From positions 28,064,919 through 28,128,918 of the forward strand of contig OZ038509.1 in assembly GCA_964036315.1 (NCBI GenBank): DNA of 64,000 nucleotides, written 5' to 3'. Source of the stretch: Acanthosepion esculentum (Eukaryota; Mollusca; Cephalopoda; Sepiida; Sepiidae). The notes below the pieces were generated by a model. It saw only the letters and a list, made by a program, of their open reading frames with translations, was not told the DNA's origin and did no database searches. This document shows, in pieces, positions 10,535 to 21,109 of this stretch. The position numbers and the translations under genes were made by a program. Every line of letters begins with the position of its first letter. The stretch's first letter is position 1.

Positions 10535-10805
10535 TAATTAACCCATAGCTGAGGGAGAAGAGGTAGATTCATACCTTTCCCAAGAGTATTTGCATGTAAG
10601 TGAATATAACAAACCCACATGAAATTGGAACTTAGCTCTCTGACAATTCTGAACCTTTAGCCATTACACCACATGCAAATCCAAGCTTATAGCTTCTGCT
10701 ATTCCCAAACAGTCACCCATCTACACACTGACCAGGATCAATGTTGCTTAACTTTGGTGATTGGATGAGAACTGGTATTTCAGTGGGAAACAGTTGTAAG
10801 CAAAT
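10535..10805 (-). mobile_element. tRNA-derived SINE copy
   Basis: On the - strand a pol III A-box-like TGGTGTAATGGCTAAAGG is followed about 30 bases later by a B-box-like AGTTCCAATTTC. The remaining body runs down to about 10535 (TAGCTATGGGTTAATTAG). Further copies are at 10915-11215, 51190-51480 and 58545-58700 (-) and at 50612-50870 and 59322-59480 (+). The family resembles cephalopod tRNA-type SINEs, but I cannot assign a name. Confidence 0.65.
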
Positions 10806-10914
10806 TGTGTTTTTTTTATTTATGTTTTACAGCTTATCAACATTTTGCAGGTTATTTAAAGCCAGAAAATATATTTTTAGATTGTAAGAATTATTTGGAG
10901 ATAATAATGATTTA

Positions 10915-11215
10915 CTGATACAGGTCCTACTAATTAAACCATAATTGGGGGAAGAAGAGGTGAATTCATACTTTTCCCAAGAGTATTTGCTTGTAAATGA
11001 ATCTAAAGAACCTGACTGGAATTGGAACTCAGCTCTCCAATTTCAAATTCTAAGCCATTATCCATTACACCCCATGTACATTCAAGCTTATAGTATATTC
11101 CCAAGCAGTCACCCATATGAGTACTGACCAGGCTTGACATTGCTTAACTTCAGTGATCTTGTAAGAACCAGTGTTTCAGAGGGATATGACCGTAAGCAAA
11201 TTATGCACTGTACAA
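10915..11215 (-). mobile_element. tRNA-derived SINE copy
   Basis: Same family as 10535-10805, same orientation, about 380 bp further on. It shares ggggaagaagagg, cccaagagtatttgc, the A-box-like TGGTGTAATGGATAATGG and the terminal cccaagcagtcacccata block. The two neighbours may be independent insertions or a local duplication. Confidence 0.65.
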
Positions 11216-11271
11216 TTTGATTAATGTTTTATGAGAATGAACCTCCAACATTTACCATGTCAAAATGTACA

Positions 11272-11625
11272 GTATTTACTCTGTCACCTCCCCCACCCCA
11301 CCTCCCAATTGAACAAGATGTGACGCAAGGTCTATTTTTGGGTGGGGACTCAAGCGCATACGCCCTGGACAGGAATAAAAATTCCCCTCAGCCCCCCAAA
11401 CCACCAGTTGCGCTGACCTCAGTGCGAGCACTGATCCATCCCTCTGGTGCAATGGGAGGGTGCAGCTGTTCCCCAAGCCTGGGAAACTCTCGGTATTATT
11501 TTCCTCAGTTGCCCCTCTATCCTTTGACAGAGAAGCCCCTGAGCGCACTCTGCCCAAAGACAGAGACGCAACTGAGAGATGATAAGCCATGCTTTAAGAA
11601 ACTTCTCCAAGGAGGAATTTTATAC
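11272..11625. mobile_element. GC-rich insert between direct repeats, unclassified
   Basis: A 354-bp block clearly richer in G and C than its surroundings. It is flanked by ACCATGTCAAAATGTACA (11254-11271) and the same 18-mer with one mismatch (11626-11643), which looks like a target-site duplication. One + frame is open from 11224 through 11658 (144 codons, proline-rich) and one - frame for 104 codons. Neither resembles a protein I know. It could be a retroposed transcript fragment or an unknown short element. Confidence 0.4.
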
Positions 11626-11643
11626 ACCATGTCAAAATTTACA

Positions 11644-12343
11644 TCAGCACCAAGATAGCAGATGAGATATATAAAGATGTAATCCATTTGATCTTGCTAA
11701 GGCTCAATCATGTCATCACTTATTTTAAAATGATTATGAGTACATTATTTTCAATGGGGTAGCACTAATGCTAACATAAGAAACTGGGATTGCCACTTCT
11801 ACAGACTCTCATAAAGTCTTTACAGTTTTTACTCACCACAAATGGAAAATAGTTATTTGCATCATTGTTAAAACATAACCTATGAAGCTATGTTTATTTG
11901 ATGTTATAATGCTGATTTATCTTGATCTGTTTCATTTAGCAATGCAGATTTTTAATTTTGAGATATTGATTTTTATTTCTGATTGTTTGTTACTATAACA
12001 CAGCAAAAGCAGCACATTGTAGCAATGTTTTTGTTAGTGCACTACTATTAAAAGTTCTAATTTGAAGAATAAAACAATTTCTCAGTCAAATTTGCAACTT
12101 AATAATAGTAACGTCAAGGTTTTTGTTCATGTTCACCTAGATAATAATGATTTTGTATGCCTGCTTGTGTGTTTGTTCCAGATGGTAATGATGAGATTGG
12201 CTGTTTCCTTATAAGGAAACATTCAGCATTCATACTTGAGTTACACTTTTTACACTCCTTGTCCATTGATCTGCGATCCAAATATAATATCCATTCTCTT
12301 CAACTCTAATGGTAATATTCACTGTTTCTTTATATGAAACATC
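11644..12343. other. No gene recognised
   Basis: AT-rich with no recognisable repeat. A phrase like ttccttataaggaaacattcagca (12208-12231) recurs in altered form near 12700-12722, on the far side of the SINE-like insertion. Confidence 0.5.
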
Positions 12344-12702
12344 TTGGGTATAACGGTAAACTACATCTGGCAGCAAGGCCTCTGATCAGGAGGTTTTAAG
12401 AAGCATGGAAACACTACTTAATTGCTGTTGTTCCTAGGTCCACCCTGCCTTAGGGTGGTAGCACCTGTTAGGGTCCCAGCTATGGGCAAATAGTTAACTG
12501 CCAAACCAGGGTCAAAATGTATAAAAAAATTTATAGTAAAAATACCAGCAATACCTTTTTGTAAAAAATAATAGAAAAAATATTACCAGCAATACATTTT
12601 TGAAAATGAAATTATTAATGCTAATCTCAAAAAATTAAAATTTGATATTGAATGACCCATAAGGAGTTGATATGCCACTAAACAAACAAACAAACAAATC
12701 CT
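12344..12702 (+). mobile_element. SINE-like element with minisatellite core, copy 1
   Basis: The head CTTGGGTATAACGGTAAAC and block GCAAGGCCTCTGATCAGGAG are followed by a short run of 'accagcaata...atttttgaaa' units (about 12540-12620). The tail is atgacccataaggagttgatatgcc, then (AAAC)n. Flanks TTATATGAAACAT (12331-12343) and TTATATAGAAACAT (12703-12716) look like a diverged target duplication. The same family is at 18830-19295, 29905-30112 and 61235-62007. Confidence 0.7.
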
Positions 12703-12716
12703 TATATAGAAACATT

Positions 12717-13083
12717 CAGCACTCATTTACCAATGTTACTTTTGGTTGAAATTTTAAAAATCTTTCTCCTGAAACAATTTTTTAGGAAAATAGATTTCTC
12801 AAGTTCACTGTTATCATGCTTTCCAGTATTGATGGGTTTTTTTCTTCTGTAGTGACAAAGAAAAAAAACAAGTCTTGCCACATAAAATAATCTGTCAAAA
12901 AGGAAAATCCAAATCTAGATCAGGTGGATTTTAGAAGGCCTCAAAATATGGTAATTGTTTGCACTTCCCAACCAGTCTTGGCCAATCACAACCTTTCTTA
13001 CCCAAATCAAAGAACTCTGATTTGAAGCACAGGATTGTTTTTAGCCCTTTGTGCATGAAGCGGTAGTTGTGAGTTGTGATGTT
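12717..13083. other. No gene recognised
   Basis: Unclassified intronic-type sequence with A-rich tracts. No motif seen. Confidence 0.5.
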
Positions 13084-13660
13084 AATTTTTTACCCTATTT
13101 ACATTATTCGGACTGTCCTCATCTTTGTCGCCATATTTATTACATCTCAGCCGTTGTACACTCCGGCCTTCTTCAGGTGGTTGGAATGTTGAACTGGACC
13201 CTTTATTTCGCTCACTGGGGTAGACTGTTCTAGTTCCACGTGCCATGTTTAATGGATGTCAGTTATCAGTTATCTCCCGTTAATTCCCCTGTCAAAGTTC
13301 TCCACTGCCAAGTCCCGAAAGACACATGGCACAGTAGATAAAGGCATTAGTTAGATCCAGTGATGGGATCCAAAGAATGTGAGTTCAATACCAGGTTAAG
13401 GCAGTGGAGAACTTGGAGAGGGGAATTAACAGGAGATAACTGATAACTGACATCCATTAAACATAGCATATGAAACTAGAACAGTCTACCCCAGTGAGCG
13501 AAATAAAGGTTCTTTTCGACATTTCAACCACCTGAAGAAGGCTGGAGCGTACAACAGCCAAAACGTTGTAATAAATAATGGTGACAAAGATGAAGACAAT
13601 AGTTCGAATAATGTAAATAGTCTACATAATACCTTATCTCAGAAGTATAGACAGATACTA
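13084..13660. mobile_element. Head-to-head pair of Penelope-associated 3' repeats
   Basis: Left arm about 13094-13312 (-) and right arm about 13404-13630 (+) are inverted copies. Outward from the centre each reads ggcagtggagaactt, gataactgataactgacatcc, gaacagtctaccccagtgag, then CTGAAGAAGG with GGAGCGTACAAC (or a variant), then ACGTTGTAATAAAT. The centre (13327-13403) has a tRNA-like stretch: ACATGGCACAGTAGATAAAG as a possible A box and GAGTTCAATACC as a possible B box. The same unit on the - strand at 32918-33255 lies just downstream of Penelope coding sequence. Confidence 0.7.
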
Positions 13661-14996
13661 ATTTTTTACCATTTTTGATTTATGACCCGAGGTATTTTCT
13701 GATGTTGGACTTGCAAGACTTATTTGGAATTATGACCTAATTTTGATTTTTGTGTTCTGAACTTCCCTATTGCTATTTAAAAAACCTTCCTAATGTTTTG
13801 TTTAAAGTAGTATGGAACATCAACACCTTGACAGTCATTTTTCTCTCTTCGGAACTATTCAATTTCGTTGTTACTGCTGTTGGAAGTCTTCATGTGATGG
13901 GAAAAGAAAATCATATTAAAATTTAAATAAAAAATGAAAATATGAATAATCTTGGCATAAGACAATGAGATGCATTAAATATTGGTACCTTTTATTATCT
14001 AAGAAAAAATGCTGTTTTTTTTTTTTACATGATTTTCATTACAGAGTAGTCTCTCTTTATTTTTCATTTTGTTATTTACAGATAATTACAATATAAATTC
14101 TGTGAAAAGGAAATGACTTGACATCAAGCTTAATCACCTCCTTTGGCAATCTTTGAACAAGTAGATTATAAAGTAAATTTATTGATTAGGAAGCTGATAA
14201 AAACTAAAATATGAAAGGGTTAAATTCCTTCTGCCAACTTGTGACCACTCATCTACTGTGATTGCCAGGATGCCAACAAAAGTCAGAGACGGGGGGAGAA
14301 AAAATAAGCCTCGTAAATTTTCCTTTTGCTTCTGTATCTCATCATCGTATTTCTATTTTTGTAACCATTTCCTCAATGGACATAATCAATAATCAATCAA
14401 TCTTTTTCCCATAAAAAAACGTGCTACCTCCTAGCTTTGAACATGTAATAAATCAGAGGTCACTTGAGAGCGTATTGATTTTGTGGGAGGCTTCAGATAT
14501 GGTGTGTCTGTATACAACAAAGCGATTTGCTGAACAGCAAATGTTTTTTTCCCCTCTGCTCTGGCGGTGGATCTAATAAAGCTTATCTGACCAGACTCAA
14601 CTTTGAACTTTCATTGAAAAAGGACCACAGATTTCATGATTGTTATACTGTTGTTACTTTTCGGCAAGGATCAGATTGTTTTTATCTGCTAAGAGATTTA
14701 CTTTCATGAATTTATGTTACAGTTGATAACAAATGAGAAAACAGATTTAATGGAGATATCAAGTGAGGCGAACAGGTTTTATTATATGAATGATATTGAT
14801 ATTGAAAAATACTTTTTCAAATCCTGATAACTTTGTCCCTTAGAGAAGTTTGAAGCCATTTTATTGACTTGGTGCATATGGAAATATCATGTCCTTTTTA
14901 GATTAATAAAACAATTTTATTTGTAAATAGCATCAACAGCTTGGACAATTTTTCTACAAGGTTGAAACTAATTAATTGTTGAAAGCAATAAGATAC
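13661..14996. other. No gene recognised
   Basis: AT-rich sequence with no recognisable element. A + open frame of 60 codons at 14527-14709 is not conserved-looking. Upstream CEP78 exons could hide in this stretch, but I see no leucine-rich-repeat text. Confidence 0.5.
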
Positions 14997-15205
14997 TTAT
15001 TATTCATTTTTGACTAGTATTTCTTTCATCTTATTTCTCTTGCTATTCCATCAAGTAGTAATAGTCTTAATTTGTCTGAATTTCTTAGATGAAGCCTTGG
15101 CAATTATTATTCATTTTTCACGAGTATTTCTTTCATCTTATTTCTCTTGCTTTTTCAACATGTAGTAATAGTCTTAATTTGTCTGAATTTCTTAGTTGAA
15201 ATATT
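14997..15205. repeat. Tandem duplication, about 104 bp
   Basis: Two neighbouring copies share TATTTCTTTCATCTTATTTC, then TAGTAATAGTCTTAATTTGT, then CTGAATTTCTTAG, with about ten differences. Confidence 0.85.
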
Positions 15206-15748
15206 TTCAACAATGTAATTATGGATAGACCCAACGTATACATTATGAAGAGCAATTCCTCATGACTTCACTTTGTAGATGTTGCTTCAAGGTCCATTGT
15301 GCATTGTATTCTCCCCTTGGAGGTTAACACAAATATTTAAGGCCATGTATTTTTATTTGTTTACTTTCCTCTATAAATTAACATTTGAAATGTTTTCTTT
15401 TGATTGGATTAATCTTGTATATATTTATTATATGATTGCAATAGAAAATTAATACTTGATATTAAATTATACTACTATCTAAATATGTGTAAGAGATTAG
15501 CATAATCAAACATCAGATGTTTGAATCCCAAGTGATATGCATTCTGGTGAGGAATACTTCACTTTCTAAAGTAAGTGTAGTTTGTTGAATTTTTTAAAAT
15601 CTTTTTTTTTTTCAGTAATCATTTTTTTTCATCTCTCTTTGTATTAGTTCTTGGTTATTATTTGAAATTCTTTCAAGAAAAAAAAGATCTCTTGAAGACC
15701 CTTACTTTTACCTGATTTTATGTCTAGATGTCTACTTCATCATATGTA
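15206..15748. other. No gene recognised
   Basis: AT-rich, with poly-T near 15603-15613. Nothing identifiable. Confidence 0.5.
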
Positions 15749-15884
15749 CAGTGTAACCCGATATAAGAGAGATTTTATCTGGTCCCAAATTGGAGCCTGT
15801 GTTAATAAAACAAAATAGACCAAACTCGGATATAAGAGACTTCTTCTCCGGTCCCAACAACTCTCTTATATCCGGGTTACACTG
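15749..15884. mobile_element. 136-bp MITE (Tc1/mariner or pogo type)
   Basis: Inverted termini CAGTGTAACCCGATATAAG and, at the right, its near complement CTTATATCCGGGTTACACTG. TA flanks at 15747-15748 and 15885-15886. A second internal copy of GGATATAAGAGAC makes it partly repetitive. No coding capacity. Confidence 0.85.
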
Positions 15885-15886
15885 TA

Positions 15887-16782
15887 TTATCAGAACTGGA
15901 GCCCACGTTTATCTCTGAGAAATTCTTCCCAAATTTAAACAGAACAGGTTGCATTAACTAATGCTAAATTAAAACAATTCATATTGTTTATTCTTTGCTG
16001 TTTCTTTAAACTTGTTCAGTCAAACTGCAACCAGGTCTGATATTAGTCATGATTCTAAAGGCCCATAAACCTCTCAAGCCCACTCGCCTATCTGCCTCTC
16101 AGAGTTGGACTTCAGTCGTAAATGTATATCCTCGGAAACTTGCTTTTATGAAATAAATGCAATGGTTAATGATATCAGTTTTGAACTAATGAATAACTTG
16201 AGACTTAATCTCTCATATTTTACAGTTGATTTTATTTCACTCCAATGTTTTTCATCAATTACTCTTAGCCGGTGTGTAGTATGGCCGATCTGTAATGTGG
16301 ACATTACATTCTCTGAGAAATTGCACCAACTTTTTTCTGAGATAATTGTCTATATAACTATCTGTTTATAATCTCATTCCCATGATTGCAAAATTTGGTG
16401 CAGCTTTGAGTTTCGCTGATTCTGCAATGAGTGGTCTGGAGTTCATCTCACATCAGCCCCACGCTTGACTTCCTTGATGATCTGGTGTGATATTGAGTGC
16501 AAATTCTATTCTGGCATGATATCGTATTAATACTACCATCATCCCCACCTTTGATTTTAATACCCAACTTGAAAAATCTCATATATGTAAGCTTACTTTC
16601 CACAGTGACATGTCGTAATACTACAAAGCTGTTACTCCCTTTTGGTTGTTAGTCTTTCTCCTGCATCTAAAATGTAGGTAATGGCCTATGCCTTGTTGTT
16701 CCTACCAACCACCAGTAGGCCTACAATCAGACAAACAACTCCAACCAAAATTTTGGTTCATGAAAACAAACCACAATGTAAG
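15887..16782. other. No gene recognised
   Basis: Slightly less AT-rich than the flanks. An 88-codon + frame at 16105-16371 has no motif I know. Confidence 0.45.
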
Positions 16783-17166
16783 TGTAAGCGATCTGGGATT
16801 GCAAAGGAAATATTTGTTGCAGATTACTTCCACAATGAAGAGAATAAATCACTGTAAGTTCAGACTCGAACACCGGGGGGAAGAAAGAAATGCCGAAAAT
16901 TCGCAGGTACTATCTCACAAATCACAATGCACGCAACCAGTCTGAAAAATAACTCACTCTCCAACAAACGTGGTAGCCAAAATACTCGACTTTTGCTCCC
17001 CGATTCAAGAACACCAACTGCTTTATAGTGGGCTAATCATAACAAGGCCCAAATTGAACCCCCACAAATAATCCACTATAACCTACAACAAAAAAAATCT
17101 TCTGCCTAGTCAGTCAAGAATCGTACTGTAAGCGATCTGGGATTGTAAAGGAAATATTTGTTGCAG
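16783..17166. repeat. 304-bp segment flanked by 40-bp direct repeats
   Basis: TGTAAGCGATCTGGGATTG followed by (C/T)AAAGGAAATATTTGTTGCAG occurs at 16783-16822 and 17127-17166 with one mismatch. The enclosed 304 bp ends with AAAAATCTTCTGCCTAGTCAG, which also ends the SINE copy near 50850. The duplicate is too long for an ordinary target duplication. Confidence 0.7.
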
Positions 17167-17639
17167 GAGGTATAAAGGGTTTGCCATTGTTAAGTACGCT
17201 TTTGCAAAGATGCCAATAATCCTTGTTCTGAAGATTTTATTGTTGACTTTCCATTAAAATGTCTGTCTTGGAATTTCTTTGTACAAAACAACTGAGACTT
17301 TCAAGAAAGAGAACAAATGCTTCACTTTGAACAAAATAGAAAAAAAAATTATTATTTTTGTAGAAAACTGGTGCTAAAAATTGTTTTTTCTCTCTTGTTA
17401 TCTTAGGATCATTTGTAATATCATCAATTTCTTTGTCATGTGATATTATATACTTTGAGTTTTTTAATAAACTAATAGCAGAGAATAATAAATGTGAGAG
17501 GGTCATTAAAATCAACTATTGTGAAAGATCCAAAAAAGTGAATGGATTTTAATATGGGACAGATCATTATCGTGATGTCTCATCTAATTTTATTGCACAT
17601 ATTTCATCACTTTCTGAGATGCCTTATATAAGAATACAA
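17167..17639. other. No gene recognised
   Basis: AT-rich. A 92-codon - frame at 17237-17515 looks like composition noise. Confidence 0.45.
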
Positions 17640-18742
17640 ATCAACTCTCTTTTTACTTTACTTAAATGATCTACCTAAGAGTATACCCTGATCATCTGGG
17701 CTCATGATACAACGGTATATGGGTGCACCTCCAAAACTGTAGATAACCAGAGTCTGATCTCTCTGCTGAACTAGCTCTAACAGCTTGGTGGTGGTTGTGG
17801 AATATTGCTTGGCTTGCAAGTGGTCTGACACACAAGTAGACTGGTGTATCCACCAAGTTGAATAGCCCTGAGTCATTTAATGGAGAGATATATCAGTGAA
17901 TAGAGTCCACTCATTCAAATGTGTTAGGCAGATTCATTCCAGCAAAATGGACCAACCCCCCTGCTGCATTAGGTACTCTCCTATAAAATGAAGTAGATTA
18001 GCTGGCTTACCTTTACAAGCAGATAAGAAGGCAGCTATGTTTGCAGGTAAGTCATTTGACTTATACAGTGGTCGTGGTGAAGGTGGGGTTACAGTGAATG
18101 CCACAAAAACCAAACTAGTTATATTCCATCATCACCAATCATGATGAACAGATGTTCCCTCAGGGAGGCACCATGCCTTGAGTACCTCTTCAGACAAACT
18201 CAATCCAGACACCAAGTGGAGCTCCTATATATGATCCATTGCTTAAGATGCTGGGAAAATGGTCAGTTCTCTGTACTGCTTCAGTAAGTACCTAACTCCT
18301 CATGCTATCCTCTACCTTTACAAACTTTAATACTACTATATATGGATAGGAGCTACACAGTCTTCACTTTTCAGTCTTGAGTCCAAAGGCATCACCGAGT
18401 CCTTGTGAGTGGCACATTTCTTCTCCCCTACAACTCTTTTCTCACAGGCAAAACGTTGCAAGCCTCTCACTGCTCTACCGCTACTTCTATGGAAAATGTT
18501 CTGATGAAGTATATTTTTTCTAATATTCGTGGCTAAGGCTTGCCATGCTTCACACATTGTGGCGAACCACCCTCATTCCCTTTGTATTCCAATAGTGAGT
18601 TTTAAGTTCCACTCAAGTAACTTCTTCCCACAAACTGCTGCTTTGTGTAACCAACTCTCAAGAGGATGCTTCCTCAATCACTACAATCTTAAACTGTTCA
18701 AGTCTAGGGTTAACGGTTATCTTCCCTACATATTCACATAAA
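17640..18742 (+). pseudogene. LINE reverse transcriptase remnant (C-terminal half)
   Basis: Degenerate reading finds AHDTTVYGCTSKT near 17703, a decayed YADDTTVYG motif C of a non-LTR reverse transcriptase. It then finds VNATKTKLVIFHH near 18090. Around 18600-18740 it reads TAALCNQLSRGCFLNHYNL and LFKSRVNGYL, the typical last segment of jockey/CR1-type LINE proteins. Many stops and frameshifts. A second copy of the terminal segment is at 29735-29900. Confidence 0.65.
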
Positions 18743-18829
18743 CTGTACAAGGTCAGGAGACACTCAAGGTAGAAGATTATAGGGTAAGAACTCTATAATC
18801 TACCTTGAGAGTCTCCCAGGCCTTGTACA
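18743..18829. repeat. Short hairpin at LINE 3' end
   Basis: TGTACAAGGTCAGGAGACACTC... pairs with ...CTTGAGAGTCTCCCAGGCCTTGTACA over about 38 bp, with a small central loop. Related to single copies near 3597 and 24060. It served as the target of the following SINE-like insertion. Confidence 0.75.
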
Positions 18830-19295
18830 CATCCGTGTCCTGGGTAAGACGATAAACTACATCCAGCAGCAAGGCCTCTGATCAGGAGGTTTTGAGGAGT
18901 GTGGAACCACCTCTTAATTGCTGGTGTTCCCAGGTCCACTCTGGCCTGGGGTGGTAGCACCTATTAGGGTCCCAGATATGGGAAAATAGTTAACACCCAA
19001 ACTTGTGTAAAAATAGGTTTTAGTACCAGAAATACTTTGTATTAAAAAAAAATGATTACCAGCAATAATTTTTGAAGGAAAAATTATTATCAGCAATACT
19101 TTAAAAAAAATACCAGCAATAGAAACAGCTATACATTTTTTGAAAAAAATATGACCAGCTATAGATTTCTTCATGGAAAAATATTCCCAGAAATAGATTT
19201 TTGAAGAAAAACATATTACAAGCAATAAAAATTTTGTCAGTATTAAATAACCCATTGAGGTTGATATGCCGTAAAACAAAACTAACCAAACCAAA
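18830..19295 (+). mobile_element. SINE-like element with minisatellite core, copy 2
   Basis: Perfect 14-bp target duplication CCAGGCCTTGTACA at 18816-18829 and 19296-19309. Head CCTGGGTAAGACGATAAAC, conserved block GCAAGGCCTCTGATCAGGAG, then a GGTGGTAGCACCTATTAGGG block. About 19020-19240 holds seven or so diverged 'accagcaata/atagatttttga' units. The tail is cccattgaggttgatatgcc, then AAAACAAAACTAACCAAACC. The target duplication and A-rich tail indicate LINE-mediated insertion. Confidence 0.85.
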
Positions 19296-19314
19296 CCAGG
19301 CCTTGTACATTGTT

Positions 19315-19880
19315 AAAAAATAAAAATAAAAGGTACAGACAGGGATTCCCACAAATATATCAAATCTACAAATCAACCATTTGCCCTTGCATGGAGTATT
19401 GCTGCCATATATGGTCTGCTGCCCCTTATGTTTGTCTCAAGGTCCTTGATAAGATCCAGAGACGGATATGCAATGTAATTGGTCCTGATCTGGAATCTCA
19501 TCTGCAGTTGCTCTCTCACAGACATGCCGTTGCCTCCCTCTGTCTTTTTTACAAATACTTTCATGGTAACTGCTCTGAGGAGCTGCTTTCGCTGGTTTCC
19601 AAACTTCATGAATTTAAGCATTCTACTAGGCTGGCATCTTGCTCACACCCTTTCACTGTCGAAACTGTTAAATGTAGCCATCTCTTCTACTCCAATAGCT
19701 TCATGTCTCACACCTCTCGCCTGTGGAACTCCCTCCCCTCTTCCTGTTTCCCTGATAGCTATAATCACCAACTATTCAAATGTAATGTCAATCGACGTTC
19801 TCTTCATCCTTTCCTCTATCACTCCTATTTGCTCTAGCTCCAACTCTCTGTAACCTCTTGCGTGCTAGTGGCTTCCGGCC
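19315..19880 (+). pseudogene. LINE ORF C-terminal fragment (family B)
   Basis: An almost intact 175-codon frame (19310-19837) reads YKSTICPCMEYCCHIWSAAP, VLDKIQRRICNVIGPDL, FYKYFHGNCSEELLSLV, then SRLWNSLPSSCFPD and LFKCNVNRR. This is the conserved tail after the RT domain of jockey/CR1-like LINE proteins. 5'-truncated. The 3' UTR includes CCTCTTGCGTGCTAGTGGCTT and ends in poly-A near 19899-19908. Relatives are at 22690-24415 (-), 25305-25900 (+), 47160-47400 (-) and 59880-60085 (+). Confidence 0.8.
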
Positions 19881-19974
19881 TTGTTTGGGGTGAAACGCTA
19901 AAAAAAAAAAGAAGTCCAATTCTGTACTTTTTCTGAAATCTCTGATAGACTTTAAAATAAATTGCAACCATAAT

Positions 19975-20335
19975 CTTCAGATGTTTTCCTTTGTTTTGCA
20001 AGACTTCCTGCTGACATATTTCTCTGTTTCTTCTAGAATAATTACAATTACTGAAATCTGCAGTCTTCATGCATTGATGACAGCTCTCCACAACTCCCTG
20101 CCCTTTGTAGTACTTAGTAATGTTTTTCTTTTTGGTATATTTCCTAATCCCTGTTTTGTCAACCATGTACACAAGCTCGTTAGGTACACTATGCACTACT
20201 TTCTTCTATCTCACTTGCTTTCAATATATCCTGTGAGTGTCAAATTTTCCAAGCCCTCTTTCCTCATTATGTGCCCTAAAGATTTCAATTACCACTTTCT
20301 GAAGTTATATTTCACATATTTTGATAATTACTTTC
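19975..20335 (-). mobile_element. LINE family A, 3' end fragment
   Basis: Antisense match to the 3' part of the LINE copy at 27125-28480. Shared text includes GGAAATTGTGGAGAGC-like and GGGCTTGGAAAATTTGA-like phrases. Non-coding or decayed. Confidence 0.6.
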
Positions 20336-20561
20336 TGACTAAAAAGATTTCTTTTCACATTTATTTCTTTATAAAATGATAAATAATAAATATTTTGTTG
20401 TAGTTGGTTCACATATTTTTATAATCTATCTTGTAAATAGATTGCCGAGAAAGCGAAGGTAGGACAAATTATTAGTGTGACGGGGGGGGGGGGGATGTCC
20501 TGTTGATAAACTGTTTTTTTGTGGGTATGATAGTTAAAGTTTATTAACTTTTTGATATTTG
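20336..20561. other. No gene; poly-G run
   Basis: Contains an unusual run of about 12 G at 20482-20493. Otherwise AT-rich and unclassified. Confidence 0.5.
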
Positions 20562-20680
20562 TGTTTGTTTACATTATTCAGACTATTGTCCTCATCTTTG
20601 TTGCCATATTTATTACAACGTTTCGGTCGTTGTACACTCCGGCCTTCTTACCTCATCTCAGAAATATAGACAGATATTCT
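20562..20680 (-). repeat. Penelope-associated 3' tail, partial
   Basis: On the - strand AAGAAGGCCGGAGTGTACAA, then CGACCGAAACGTTG, then TAATAAATATGGCAACAAAG. The core lacks the CTG that precedes AAGAAGG in other copies because an unrelated joint (ACCTCATCTCAGAAATATAG) replaces it. Confidence 0.7.
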
Positions 20681-20756
20681 GTTTGTTTATTTATGTCTGA
20701 CTATTTCGTAATTTGTTTTTGCTGTTCTACTGTTTTTGTTGACCTAACGTTTTATA

Positions 20757-20836
20757 TTAGGTTGGTGCAAAAATAATGTTGTTTTCTCACATGAAGTTGA
20801 ACATCAAAAAACGACATTATTTTTGCACCAACCTAA
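20757..20836. mobile_element. 80-bp palindromic mariner MITE (MADE1-like)
   Basis: Exactly 80 bp, flanked by TA (20755-20756, 20837-20838). The termini TTAGGTTGGTGCAAAAATAA and its complement are nearly perfect, and almost the whole element folds on itself. Length and the TTAGGTTGGTGCAAAA terminus match the well-known MADE1/Hsmar1 type of mariner derivative. Confidence 0.92.
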
Positions 20837-21037
20837 TATATTTAACATTTATGACTATTACATTGTCCATGTGTTACATTCTGATCGTAGTGATTTAAAA
20901 AAAATAATTATTACCTTCATTATTTTCAAAGAAATCATGATTGTCTGAAATTGCAAAAGTTTTTCTTCTGATCTACTTGAAATTTTCTTTTTTGCAACCA
21001 TTTTTATTGAATTCGATATGTGCTCCAACTTTTGCAG

Positions 21038-21103
21038 TACCAATGCCGCTTTGGTATTTGCAAATGCCAAACATCAAGCCATGTGTACCAAGGAAGAAAT
21101 AGA
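21038..21103 (+). other. Possible 66-bp exon, unassigned
   Basis: A good acceptor (caacttttgcAG) and donor (GTAAGT at 21104) bound 66 bp. One frame reads TNAALVFANAKHQAMCTKEE. The HQAMC peptide also starts the CEP78 exon at 26202, but there in a different exon phase. I cannot tie it to CEP78 or any other gene. Splice-like sites occur by chance in AT-rich DNA. Confidence 0.18.
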
Positions 21104-21109
21104 GTAAGT

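Noticed and set aside
10535..10805. Functional tRNA gene
   Set aside because: Only A- and B-box-like stretches are present. No cloverleaf with a 7-bp acceptor stem can be drawn, and several copies with the same body show it is a SINE.
18914..19294. 126-codon - frame with repeated 'AGN/AGHI' text
   Set aside because: It is the antisense of the minisatellite core of the SINE-like element, not a gene; likewise 61493-61717.
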